In this document: positions 10,231 through 22,364 of the stretch, piece by piece | How positions within the stretch are numbered: the stretch's first letter is position 1 | How the letters are laid out: every line of letters starts with the position of its first letter | From: Helianthus annuus | Taxonomy: Eukaryota; Streptophyta; Magnoliopsida; Asterales; Asteraceae | Direction of reading: 5' to 3' | Assembly: GCF_002127325.2 (NCBI RefSeq) | Contig: NC_035433.2 | Coordinates: 82,154,079 to 82,218,078, forward strand | DNA: 64,000 nt | Notes under the pieces: model-generated | The model's database searches: none | Told to the model about the DNA's origin: nothing | Seen by the model: only the letters and a program-made list of their open reading frames with translations | Program-made: the position numbers and the translations under genes

Positions 10231-11397
10231 TATATATATATATGTATGTATGTATGTATAGTTATATGTTTGGAGGAGTGGCCCGTCGCAGGCGTCCTTA
10301 GGCCGACGGAGAAGACAGGACAGGGCAAGGGGGGCGGTGTGGGGGTGCGGCGCCGGGGTAGGGCCGGCCCCCATACTGGGTAGTCTAAGTCAGTAATAAT
10401 TCCTACCTAATTTAGTAACGTTGACCAAATAGTCAACGTTGTCTAGAAGCAACATTTGAGTTCTCTTCATCAATGATCAGCGTTGACTATTTCCCCAAAT
10501 GTGTATAATTTGCTTTTAGTCCCTGAACTATTGATTTTCATTCATTAGTAACCCAAACCTTTGAATTCTAACTATGATAGTGTGAGTGATCTTTTTTTAA
10601 AGTGTTTATTTTGATATAAAATACTAGTCGCCCATGCTATGCGACGGGGAAAGATCGATAATTTTTAACAAAATTGTTAAAAGAATGTAGATAGTAAAAA
10701 GCACTACTCAACAAAAAATTTGTATAAGAAAAAACAAAACCTAAAGGGAGTTTTAATCTAGGCCCAAAATTGATTTAAGCCGACTCGATTCGAGTTTTAT
10801 ACCCACCCACATGATCATACCTATTCTCATCATGTAGTCAAGAGTATGGCAAGGTAGTGAATTTGTAATTTTACATGTCTTGTATGGTAGTTTGAACATC
10901 TAAAGTAGGCATGGTGATGGTAAGGTTTAAATTACAAAATAATATGAAACAGCAGCTAGTTGGTGTGTTCAAGTTAACAAAAGGAAAATGACGTTGATTA
11001 TTGGGATGGGATCATTTACGACCAAGAAAAAAAGAAAGAGATGTGACAAATGGTAAGTTGGTAACTCTAGTATGGGTGAAATAACAAAATTTCAGGAGCA
11101 AAAATTGATTTGTTTGTATATGTAAAAATAACAACCTTTTTTTAGTCATATTTATTTAAATTAGTATAAGGTTTATTGTATGATGCTTCAAATCATGTTA
11201 TCTTTCGTTGTTTGGGTATATCTTTTAATGTCGAAGTGTGCACTCTAGTGAAATAGTGCATTGAACTTCCATGTGCGCGCTAATTACAGAAAATCAAGTC
11301 TAGTGTACGTTTATGAGATTTGACCTGATATTATGTTGGGTGTCACATTTTTCAAAGTGTTTATTTTTATATAAAATATAGTTAACATGACATGAAC
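10231..11397. other. intergenic stretch without recognised genes
   Basis: Begins with TA/TATG microsatellite (10231-10265). A GC-rich block (about 10270-10380) ends in GGGCCGGCCCCCATACTGGG, which resembles in reverse the left end of the Harbinger element at 4914, so a relic of that family is likely. Then AT-rich DNA with short AGTCAACGTT repeats and one GTGCACT-type word cluster near 11238. No coding region supported. Confidence 0.6.
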
Positions 11398-11598
11398 TAA
11401 GACCCCCGTAGTGGAGCGTTTTTTTTTTAAATAAAAAAAAACGCTGAAAAACACCCCCCCCCTCCCGATTACATATACGCGTTGTTTGGTGTTTTTTTGA
11501 AAAAAAATTGAAAAAGCGTTGTTTTAACCATGCCGCGAAAAGTTTGACTAGCCAATCAAAAACTAGCATCGGCTAGTTTATATTTTTTTAACCTTTTA

Positions 11599-11660
<62 letters not shown>

Positions 11661-11665
<5 letters not shown>

Positions 11666-11997
11666 ATGATAGTGTAAAAAGGGCCTAAAGTGTGAGAAGT
11701 GTATTATAACACTATATATAATACTATATAACACCATATAAACACCGTATAACAATATGTAACACCATATAATACCATATAACAATATGTAACACTATAT
11801 ACCATTATATAATGTTACATATTGTTATATGGTATTATATACCATTATATAATGTTACATATTGTTATATGGTATTATATGGTGTTACATATTGTTATAC
11901 GGTGTTTATATGGTGTTATATAGTATTATATATAGTGTTATAATACACTTCTTACACTTCTCACACTTTGAGCACTTTTTACAGGATCCTCTACCTC
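11661..11997. mobile_element. 337-bp foldback MITE in the (TA)n leader of copy A
   Basis: The two arms (about 150 bp each) are near-perfect inverted repeats built from AACACCATATAA / TTATATGGTGTT units, with ends GGGTAATGATAGTG and, on the other strand, GAGGTAGAGGATCC. It is flanked by TA repeats. Copies B and D have the same (TA)n leader without it, so the empty site is present in the window. Confidence 0.8.
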
Positions 11998-12244
11998 AAT
12001 ATATATATATAAACTCTTTCAAATATAATACTCACTCTCTAAAAAACACTCCCATTTTATAAAAATTAATGGATTCCCCTAGTTCTTCATCCATGGTAAA
12101 TTTTTTACTTCAAAGAGTTTTTTGCGGATGGCGATGATTCCACCGATGAGGTCGAGCAAGAGGCGATTACGAGTGCTTGTCAACTAGCGGTGAGATATGT
12201 GAAGCATTGTCGTCGCCCTGAACCAGAAAAAAATAAAAGAGGTT

Positions 12245-15053
12245 TGTCACACCCCAACCGATGGCGGAATCATCGGGGCATGGCAGTGAGCGAAACAGAT
12301 TGTCCAGAAGTTCCCATAACAATTATTATTACTATTCAATTTATATAATACGTCCCATACCGTACCTCAAATAGCAAACAAATTATTACAGATAAAAAAA
12401 TCCAGTCAAATATTCTGTTCCGACAACTCAGATTTAAATATAAATATAAATATTGTTCAATTGCTTTTAGAGACTCGATCTGCGAGATCTACAGACAACT
12501 ATGCTCTAGACGCTTATTCTAAGCTCGCCTTCCTAGCAGATGAGCATCCTAATTGCCTGTCACATACGTTAAAATAAAGTCAATACATATAATGTAAAGG
12601 TGAGCATACAAGTTTGATAATAGCATATAGAGTTCGAAATAGTTTACGCATAACCAGCACGTACACAGAGGAAAACGAAGCATGTTAATTATCGACATGG
12701 ATCTATCGATACCAATGACTGCGGGTTGACTACCCGAGGCAGTTCGCAATACATGATTACCACCGTAATCCACGCAAGTAATTGTCCTTAACAACCCCCG
12801 TGTGAACGGGTGCTGAGTCCAAACTATAGTACTATCGTCGTTAAGGCAGGTAGACATCATTCCACGTGTAAACATAACAACAAGCATTCATTTAGTCACC
12901 TAATACATGCGGTACGGTTAGCGTTCAAATAATTGAGTAGTGTGTTCGATTGTGACTTGAAATAAGTAACGTATGTAACACCCAAAAGTGCTAAAAGCAA
13001 AAAGGGATCGAGTATACTCACAGTGATCGATGGATTGAAGGGAGCACTTGAGAGTAGGGTTAGCCTGAATAATTCGATAGTGTAACGATAAGCAACGCGT
13101 AAAACGAGTACAAATGTTGATGGGTCGAACAGCCTGGTCGATCGGACGGTAGGTTCGATCGGACGGGTTGTTCGTTCGGTTGGACAGTCCGTTCGGACAG
13201 CCTGTTCGGTCGGCCGGTAGGCTCGATCGGTTGGGCTGTTCGAGTGGATTGTTTCTTCCTTTAAGTAGGATGTGTTTGTGTATGATGGCTTGTCCTTTTG
13301 AAGTTTTCGTTGTAGTATTTGAGAACATTGAAGTGTCCTTACCTTTCAGGTCGATCGATCGAACGGGCCGTTCGATCGGCCAGCTTAACCGATCGGTTAG
13401 GTGCTTCAATAATAAGTCCTCAGCAGGATGTCACCTGATCGGACGACATGTTCGATCGGGTGGCACTCCAATACGTCGAACGAGTTGAAAATCGATTAAG
13501 TGTTGAAGCATAGTATCTCATGATCCGAAGAGTAATTCAAATCAAACCGTAGTTCGATCGAATAGTACTTCGTTCCATACCAGACTTCATGAACATGTTA
13601 AAGTGTGGGACCATCTGCTAGCCGATCGGCTGGCCTGGTCGATCGGCTGACATGTCCGATCGGTTGGGCTGTTCGTTCGAACAACCTGTCCGATCGGTCA
13701 GCATCCTGACCTGGTCGGCCTGTTCGTCTAACACTTGACTGTTCTGATTGCTTGACGTTATATCGGGGTATTTTGACAACGAGTTGAATCATGGAACCTT
13801 CGTTCTTACTCGTTTCCCCTACTCGGACAGGAATCACCCAAGTCCGGCCGGTGAACTGTTTGGAACGGTAGTTTGACATTTAACCCAAAGTCGGTGAACC
13901 TCGTGGATAGAATCCCGAATCCCGAATCTCGAACCGCACAACTACTAGAGTGATTAGTGAGTGGGTTCAAGCTCCGTTTCTACCGGTTTGAAGGCATTGA
14001 GTGTAAAAGAGTTGAAGGAAAGTTGGAAAATCCATCTTTCACTCCTTTCCACCGAGAATATGTTTAGATCTGTGATAGATCTTTGTTTGCTTATGTGGAA
14101 ATCGGTTAGATCCAAGCTATTCGTGGTGGATTGAGGCCAAAACATGAAGTTCTTCAAGAACACCATGATGACATCATCCTAGAATGCTTGAATCTTGATG
14201 ATTTCACGGTTAAAAGTTAAGATTTGAAAGATAGAAAGGTGTAGGAGTGTGTGTAGGTCAAGGAAGTACAAGATTTAGGATGAAAACTTACCGGAATCGG
14301 AAGAAATCTGAGAAAAGAAGGGGAGCACGAGCTGGTCGGTCAGAGAGTTTCCAAAACTTGAAAGAATGACAATGACAGGGCTATTTATAGGCTTCCAAAG
14401 AGGAAAGGGCTGGCCCATTGGCCAGGCATCCCGATCGGACAGCCTGCTCGATCGGACAGTCCGTCCGATCGGCTGGGCTGTTCAATCGACTGGGAGCCTG
14501 ATCGATCAACAACCTGTTTCGAGCGTTCGGTGCGACGATTTCTGGTATTTCGATTTCGATTGAGGGCGATACGAATACGATAGAGTTTCCTATTCAAATT
14601 ACTTTTAGTCCCAATCACTATATCTAACATACAATCATCTATATCTCGCGTTATCTCTTCTCCACCAACTATCATGATTCGATTTCGATTGAGTTTCGAG
14701 TTTGGAGTCGAGTTTCGATTGATTACCACACATAACATAAGGTAAACATGCACAAGTAACACGTAAGGCACACACACACGTATATTAACGACCAAAGTTC
14801 GCGTAATTCGAGTTTCGAGTTCGATGACGATTAGATTAGCTTGATTATTGATCAGTTGACTTTATCGCATTGTTACTTCTTGTTATTCAATGTCGTAGAT
14901 CGGTTCGCGTCGATAAACGTTCGATTACTTTGATTAACAACACTTACTCCACATAATACAACTAACAGAAATACCAACATAGAATAGACTAACTATAGTC
15001 AAAGAAGTCAATCTTGACTTTGACTTTGACATTCGGTAACGCGGGGTGTTACA
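12245..15053 (-). mobile_element. solo LTR 1 (Gypsy-like, 2.8 kb) inside copy A
   Basis: Begins TGTCACACCCCAACCG and ends GCGGGGTGTTACA, flanked by a perfect 5-bp target duplication AGGTT (12240-12244 and 15054-15058). A CTATAAATAG TATA box on the minus strand (14390-14381) sets the orientation. No PBS, PPT or coding domain is present, so this is one LTR left after LTR-LTR recombination. It holds three clusters of CGATCGG/TTCGATCGG words (about 13128-13460, 13620-13720, 14430-14515). Long open frames here are by-products of these repeats. Confidence 0.8.
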
Positions 15054-15874
15054 AGGTTATATTGAACGAGACCGACGCGCAAAAGATTATTTTGATGAGG
15101 CGCCGACATTTTCGAACCAAATGTTTAGGCGTCGTTTCTGAATGAGTAAGCGGTTGTTTCTACGCATCGTCGACGACTTGGAAGCCAACTACGATTATTT
15201 TAAACAAAAACCGGATGCGAGAGGGGCACTTGGATTTACCGGTATCCAAAAGTGTACGTCGGCGTTACGAATCCTTGCTTATGGAAACACAACCGACATC
15301 AACGACGAGTATCTAAAAATGGGCGAGAAAACAACGCGAGACACCTTGGAGCATTTTTGTCGCGGTACAGTTCCTATACTTTATTATAATGTTTACAATT
15401 TTTTTTAAGCTTATGTTTGTGTATGGTTTTTTTTATAAAGGTATTATTGATGTGTATGGTGCGCGTTATCTTAGAACGCCCACATGGGACGACCTTCAAA
15501 AGATCTACGAGGTACATTCGGCGGAGCATGGTTTGCCTGGTATGATCGGAGCATAGATTGCATGCATTGGCGTTGGGATAACTGCCCGACCGCATGGCGA
15601 GGCCAACACACACGGGTGACCAAAAAGGACCCACTGTTATTCTTCAGGCGGTTGCTTCACATGACCTTTGGGTTTGGTCAGCTTACTTTGGCGAGGTCGG
15701 GTCATGCAATGATATCAATGTTTTTGAACAATCTTCGTTGTTAGAGGAGTGGATTTCTGGCAAAGCTTCAAAAGCGTCCTTTTACGCAAATGGAAACTAC
15801 TACCCTCATGGATATTATTTGAGCAACCGAATTTATCCTAGGTATTCGATTTTCGTGAAGACGTTTAGTGATCC

Positions 15875-18383
15875 TGTGACACTCTAGGTTTTCCCGAGCA
15901 ACTTTCTAGTATTAGCTTTATGTGTACATATATTATTAAATGAAAGTTTGTGAATTATCTTGGTGTGCTATATGATTCCTGTATTAAGTTATGTTGTGAA
16001 ATATATATATATACATAATTATAATAGTGAACCGAGACCACAAGAACCCGACACGAGACCACCCGGTCTCGAGTAACCCACATCAGTTGGGCCGCAACCC
16101 CTTTAGCCCATTCGAGAACCCCTTAGGGTGCACCGGCTTGAGGCTAGTATATAACCCATGTGGATAGCCAACTTTGCCACTTTTCAATCATCATTCCCTT
16201 ATACTCACTCCCACACTCTCTCTCCCTCTCTCCCTCTAAGACCCTAAAGCACCACCATAATCCTCCTTCCTCACCTCTCGGATCCAAACGGCAGCGGCAA
16301 AGCTAGCGGATCAGCTTGTGGTCTTCACTCGAGGATTATCGGACAACAAACCTACTCACCTCTACACTCAAAATCCTTAGCCGGTTAGTATTTCCTTGCA
16401 AACACATGTAAATGCATGATAAAAGTGTTGAGTATGTGATAATGTACATTGTGGCTATTATTTGAGCATGATGAAAGTGTTTGTTTGATTTAATGGGTCC
16501 TTGTTTGTTAATGATACATGCTTGGTTCCAATATCTAAGATGAACATGATCTCCTTTGTGAAAAGTGTGAACTTTTGTGGAATAACATTTTGTTAAGATG
16601 TTTTGAATGGTAAAAGAATGATGGTTTAGGATTGTTTATGACTATCTGATTTATGATTAAGTATTATAGAACAAATGTTTGGTTTGATGATGGTTTGCAA
16701 GATGACCTTGATATCTAGATTATGTGTTATGATGGTTATGAAGGATGAACATGTTTGATTGAATAGGGAAAACTTAAAAGATGAACTACTTGAAGATCAT
16801 GAAAAACATTTGAAATTGTGGTGTTTGATCCGTTTCGTTTAGGATTTAGACAAGGGAACATGTTTGTGCAATTTGGTTGGTTAGTACACAAAATCATGAA
16901 CATGAAATTCTATTGGTTAGTACAAGTCTTGGCAGGTGTTCTAGAATCATCAGACAAACGAGTCGAGACCTCTTGGTTGCGACTTGAGACCATCAAGTGA
17001 CAACTCGAGGCTGAACAACAGACATCAAGGACTTGAGACCAGCAAGATCTCGACTCGAGATCTCATAATCTCGACTCGAGACTGAACTCGAGACCTCTGA
17101 GAATGCGACTCATTTATGTACCACTCGAGACCAGCCATTCGCAACTCGAGACCTCTTGGTTGCGACTCGAGACCGCGTGTTCTCGAGTCGAGACCACCTG
17201 GTCTTACCTGGGCTGCTTGTCTCCATTATTGGGCCAAAGTATGTGGACTATTCATGCTTGTTACTATTTAACCTGGACTCTGTGATACATGCTACTGATT
17301 AACTGTTAGTATGTTAGGATAAGCCCAATAACACTTGTGATTTGTATGCTATGTGTTAGCTGTTACTGCTTAATCTGGAATCAGCCCAATATTGGGAATG
17401 CTAGTATAATATGCATGTTATGTGTTAGAAACATGTGAGATATACGTGACTTGTTTGTATCCGAGCTTGACCCAAACTGGTAACCATGTTAGGACGTGGT
17501 GACCAGCGTGCTTGACCAAGTAAACTAATCTGCCGAGCAACCCAATGTGAGTTCACAACTACTAAAGCATGCGTTCCCGGTGGTTGGGAAACAGAACTTA
17601 AACAATACTATCCCCTTGAAAAGGGATACAAACCTACTTTTCTCCCCTATGCGGGACTTTTAGTTAATTACTGTTTATACTGGATGCAACAAGCAGCACT
17701 AAACGAAACTCTATCACTCACGTCCTCACCTCTTAATACCGATTAGTCGCCGGGACCTGGCGAACGGGTTGTTAGTTGATAGCGCTATTTAGGTCTCACC
17801 AACCTCACACCGTGCCCGTGTATGGGATCGGGCGTGAACTAATGTACTCTGGCAAAACCGTCAATGATGATAGAACAATGACAAACGGGGCACTCTACGG
17901 AAACGTACGGTCGCATAGTATTCGGTATTGTAAAACCATTTAGTGGCTCACTTATGGGGTAGCTCCCCATGGCATGTATAAATGAGTAAATTAACTGTTG
18001 AAACAAGTTTTTGGAATTAAAAACTGGACAAACTCGTGAACTCGCCAACATTATGTTGATACCCTACTACATGCTTTGCAGGTACCCAGTAACTCAGGAG
18101 CTTGCAGCTTGGGGATGTGTAGTGGTCGTCTTAACTCATGTGTTGGGTTCTAAATCAACCTGAACTATGAACTTTGTTTAAACTCTTTTTTCTATGCTTC
18201 CGCTACTTACTTAAACTGTTATTTGAACTTGAACTTTTGAACTTTAACTATGATAATTACTAACCAGTAAGGTTGGCAAACATTCTTACTATTAGCCACT
18301 GCTCAGTATAATTGGTGGCTGGATCCTGGTCATGCCACACGCCTCGTGGTGGTACTCCGCATGTGGATTTTGAGGGTGTGACA
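15875..18383 (+). mobile_element. solo LTR 2 (2.5 kb) inside copy A
   Basis: Begins TGTGACACTCTAGG and ends GAGGGTGTGACA, flanked by the 5-bp duplication GATCC (15870-15874 and 18384-18388). A TATATAA box at 16148-16154 followed by a CT-rich leader with CTCTCTCCCTCTCTCC suggests plus orientation. It holds a dense cluster of ACTCGAGACC-type words at about 16960-17210. No internal retroelement sequence is present. Confidence 0.8.
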
Positions 18384-19075
18384 GATCCTATTGATGAAAA
18401 AAGATCATACTTTAAAAAGGTTCAAGAGTCTTCACGAAAAGACCTTGAGAGATGCTTTGGGGTTCTTAAACAACGCTGGCAATATTTGAAAAATCCTTGT
18501 CGTGCATGGAGCAAGCAAAAAATGAGAGATGCTATGTACGCTTGTATAATCATGCACAACATGATTTTCGAAGATGAAGGAAAGGCGATATGCCAGAATT
18601 ATGTGCCAGAAGCCGTTCAAGAGGACCATCCACAGGCGTCAATGGAAGAAAGAGTGAATAATGCGCGAGAGTTGCGTTACGAACCGTACCATTCCAAGTT
18701 AATGGTTGATTTGGTACAACACGCATGGTCGGTTCGGTATGTACTACCTGAGGGTGAGGAAGAAACGGAGGACGAGGAAGACGAAGTTGGCGAGGGTGAA
18801 GAAAGCGAAGACGAAAACTAGTGTTTTTTTTTAATTTAGTCGGATTTTTTTTATTTCTAGTATTGTATTTTTTTAATTTAATGAAGTATTTTAAGTTTTT
18901 AACTAAAACAAATAATTGTTTAAAGATTGAAAGGGGCGTTATTGGGCATTATTCCCACTACGGCACTTTTGCAATAAACCCCAATAATGCCCCATGCTGA
19001 CTGACTGGACTGCCACGTGTCGCAAAACGCCCCATGGTGGGGGCATTATTGAGCTAACCACTACACATGGTCTAA

Positions 19076-19261
19076 GACCCCCCGTAGTGGGGCGTTTTTT
19101 TTAATTAAAAAAAAAACTCTGAAAAACGCACCCCCCTTTACATATAGGCGTTGTTTGGCGTTTTTTTTTTTTGAAAAAAATTGAAAAATCGTTGTTTTAA
19201 CCACGCCGCGAGAAGTTTGACCTGCCAATCAAAAACTAGTAACGGCTAGTTTATAAACGGC

Positions 19262-19301
<40 letters not shown>

Positions 19302-19315
19302 TCTAACCTTTTACC

Positions 19316-19347
<32 letters not shown>

Positions 19348-21093
19348 CTTTCAAATATAATCAAAACTCTCTCAAAAACTCTCTCAAAAACACTCCCATT
19401 TTATAAAAATTAATGGATTCCCCTAGTTCTTCATCCATGGTAAATTTTTACTTCAAAGAGTTTTTTTGCGGATGGCGATGATTCCACCGATGAGGAGGTC
19501 GAGCAAGAGGCGATTACGGGTGCTTGTCAACTAGCGGTGAGATATGTGAAGCATTGTCGTCGCCCCGAACCAGAAAAAAAATAAAAGAGGTTATATTGAA
19601 CGAGACCGACGCGCGGCACACGATCGTTTGATGAAAGATTATTTTGATGAGGCGCCGACATTTTCGAACCAAATGTTTAGGCGTCGTTTCCGAATGAGTA
19701 AGCGGTTGTTTGTACGCATCGTCGACTACTTGGAAGCCAACTACGATTATTTTAAACAAAAACCGGATGCGAGAGGGGCACTTGGATTTACCGGTATCCA
19801 AAAGTGTACGTCGGCGTTACGAATCCTTGCTTATGGAAATACAACCGACATCAACGACGAGTATCTAAAAATGGGCGAGAAAACAACGCGAGACACCTTG
19901 GAGCATTTTTGTCGCGGTACAGTTCCTATACTTCACTATAATGTTTACAATTTTTTTTGAAGCTTATGTTTGTGTATGTTTTTTTATAAAGGTATTATTG
20001 ATGTGTATGGTGCGCGTTATCTTAGAAGAACGCCCACATGGGACGACCATCAAAAGATCTACGAGGTACATTCGGCGGAGCATGGTTTGCCTCGTATGAT
20101 CGGGAGCATAGATTGCATGCATTGGCGTTAGGATAACTGCTTGACCGCATGGCGAGGCCAACACACACGGAGTGACCAAAAAGGACCCACTGTTATTCTT
20201 CAGGCGGTTGCTTCACAGGACCTTTAGGTTTGGTCGGCTTACTTTGGCGTGGTCGGGTCATGCAATGATATCAATGTTTTTGAACAATATCCTTTGTTAG
20301 AGGAGTGGATTTCTGACAAAGCTTCAAAAGCGTCGTTTTACGCAAATGGAAACTACTACCCTTATGGATATTATTTGAGCGACGGAATTCATCCTAGGTA
20401 TTCGATTTTCATGAAGACGTTTAGTGATCCTACTGATGAAAAAAGAGCATACTTTAAAAAGGTTCAAGAGTCTTCACGAAAAGACATTGAGAGATGCTTT
20501 GGGGTTCTTAAACAACGCTGGCAATATTTGAAAAATCATTGTCGTGCATGGAGCAAGCAAAAATGAGAGATGCTATGTACGCTTGTATAATCATGCACAA
20601 CGCTTGTATAATATGCCAGAATTATGTGCCAGAAGCCGTTCAAGAGGACCATCCACAGGCGTCAATGGAAGAAAGAGTGAATAATGCGCGAGAGTTGCGT
20701 TACGAACCGTACCATTCCCAGTTAATAGTTGATTTGGTACAACACGCATGGTCGGTTCGGTATGTACTACCTGAGGGTGAGGAAGAAATGGAGGACGAGG
20801 AAGACGAAGTTGGCGAGGGTGAAGAAAGCGAAGACGAAAACTGGTGTTTTTTTTTTTAATTTAGTCGGATTTTTTTTATTTCTAGTATTGTATTTTTTTA
20901 ATTTAATGAAGTATTTTAAGTTTTTAATTAAAAAAATAATTGTTTAATGATTGGAAGGGGCGTTATTGGGCATTATTCCCACTACGACACTTTTGCAATA
21001 ACCCCCAATAATGCCCTATGCTGACTGGACTGCCACGTGTCGCAAAACGCCCCATGGTGGGGGCATTATTGAGCTAAACCACTACACATGGTC
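19076..21093 (+). mobile_element. Harbinger array copy B
   Basis: Complete from GACCCCCCGTAGTGGGG to CACTACACATGGTC, sharing single TAA sites with copies A (19073-19075) and C (21094-21096). Its (TA)n leader (19268-19343) is uninterrupted by the MITE seen in copy A. Confidence 0.85.
19413..20842 (+). pseudogene. Harbinger transposase, copy B
   Basis: Same protein as copy A without the LTR insertions. Start ATG at 19413. Breaks seen: TGG-to-TAG changes at the codon after MHWR (about 20129) and in the D-L-W-V-W motif (about 20226); a lost A before MRDAMYACIIMHN (about 20560) that shifts the frame; and a deletion of about 24 bp near 20605. The second Asp block (SCNDINVF) and ERCFGVLKQRW remain. 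The terminal TAG has become TGG, lengthening the tail. An intron of about 45 bp precedes GIIDVYGARY. Not able to make an active enzyme as read. Confidence 0.8.
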
Positions 21094-21096
21094 TAA

Positions 21097-22077
21097 GACC
21101 CCCCGTAGTGGGGCGTTTTTTTTTAAATTAAAAAAAAAACGCTGAAAAACGCACCCCCTTTACATATAGGCGTTGTTTGGGGTTTTTTTTGAAAAAAAAA
21201 TGAAAAAGCGTTGTTTTAACCACGCCGCGAGAAGTTTGACCAGCCAATCAAAAACTAGTAACGGCTACTAACCAGTAAGGTTGGCAAACATTCTTACTAT
21301 TAACCACTGTCAGTATAATTGGTGGCTGGATCCTGGTCATGTCACACGCCTCGCAGTGGTACTCCGCATGTGGATTTTGAGGGTGTGACAGATCCTATTG
21401 ATGAAAAAAGAGCATACTTTAAAAAGGTTCAAGAGTCTTCACGAAAAGACTTTGAGAGATGCTTTGGGGTTCTTAAACAACGCTGGTAATATTTGAAAAA
21501 TCCTTGTCGTGCATGGAGCAAGCAAAAAATGAGAGATGCTATGTAAGCTTGTATAATCATGCACAACATGATTTTCGAAGACGATGGAAAGGCGATATGC
21601 CAGAATTATGTGCCAGAAGCCGTTCAAGAGGACCATCCACAGGCGTCAATGGAAGAAAGAGTGAATAATGCGCGAGAGTTGCGTTACGAACCGTACCATT
21701 CCAAGTTAATGGTTGATTTGGTACAACACGCATGGTCGGTTCGGTATGTACTACCTGAGGGTAAGGAAGAAACGGAGGACGAGGAAGACGAAGTTGGCGA
21801 GGGTGAAGAAAGCGAAGACGAAAACTAGTGTTTTTTTTTAATTTAGTCGGATTTTTTTTATTTCTAGTATTGTATTTTTTAATTTAATGAAGTATTTTAA
21901 GTTTTTAATTAAAAAATAATTGTTTAATGATTGGAAGGGGCGTTATTGGGCATTATTCCCACTACGGCACTTTTGCAATAAACCCCAATAATGCCCCATG
22001 CTGACTGACTGGACTGCCACGTGTCGCAAAACGCCCCATGGTGGGGGCATTATTGAGCTAAACCACTACACATGGTC
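21097..22077 (+). mobile_element. Harbinger array copy C, internally deleted
   Basis: The left end is normal to about 21265, then the sequence jumps to the last 120 bp of solo LTR 2 (21268-21387, ending GGGTGTGACA) and continues with the transposase 3' part. So copy C descends from an LTR-containing copy like A through one large deletion, probably at a short CTACTAAC-type overlap. It ends at 22077 with the usual terminus and TAA. Confidence 0.85.
21388..21828 (+). pseudogene. Harbinger transposase 3' fragment, copy C
   Basis: Retains only the part from DEKRAYFKKVQESSRK to the acidic C-terminus. A TGG-to-TAA/TAG-type change (CGCTGGTAATATTTG, near 21487) and a TAC-to-TAA change in MRDAMY (about 21545) add stops. 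No catalytic Asp block is left. Confidence 0.8.
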
Positions 22078-22080
22078 TAA

Positions 22081-22270
22081 GACCCCCCGTAGTGGGGCGT
22101 TTTTTTTTTTAATTCAAAAAAAAACTCTGAAAAACGCACCCCCTTTACATATAGGCGTTGTTTGGCGTTTTTTTTTGAAAAAAATTGAAAAAGCGTTGTT
22201 TTAACCACGCCGCGAGAAGTTTGACCTGCCAATCAAAAACTAGTAACGGCTAGTTTATAAACGGCTAGTT

Positions 22271-22364
<94 letters not shown>

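Larger units (their letters stand above)
12069..18821 (+). pseudogene. PIF/Harbinger DDE transposase, copy A, split in three
   Basis: Coding pieces lie at 12069-12244, 15059-15869 and 18389-18821. They show RRFxMSKRLFLRIVDDLEAN, an SIDCMHW-type first catalytic Asp block, SCNDINVF with the second Asp, and ERCFGVLKQRWQYLK with the catalytic Glu, ending in an acidic tail (EEETEDEEDEVGEGEESEDEN). This order identifies a Harbinger transposase (plant transposon protein, DDE_Tnp_4 type). A short intron near 15390-15440 separates the FCRGT block from DVYGARYLR. Breaks: both LTR insertions, a TGA before MSKRL, a lost G in the MIGS/ID motif near 15550, and a deletion of about 20 bp near 15078. Confidence 0.8.
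11401..19072 (+). mobile_element. Harbinger array copy A (interrupted by two solo LTRs and a MITE)
   Basis: Starts GACCCCCGTAGTGG (11401) after TAA and ends CACTACACATGGTC (19072) before TAA, giving a 3-bp TAA target duplication. The ends are an imperfect TIR of about 17 bp. Removing the three insertions leaves about 2 kb with the same order as copies B and D: GC-rich left end, (TA)n leader, transposase, AT-rich 3' region, and a right end containing GCCACGTGTCGCAAAACGCC. Confidence 0.85.

Noticed and set aside
8371..11785. Open frames of the IYIYIY type (8371-8601, 11600-11785, also 62828-63013)
   Set aside because: Translations of TA microsatellites, not genes.
13168..14795. Open frames of 90-165 codons in solo LTR 1
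   Set aside because: They are produced by repeated CGATCGG words in frame; translations are repetitive Arg/Ser/Asp/Gly text without a domain.
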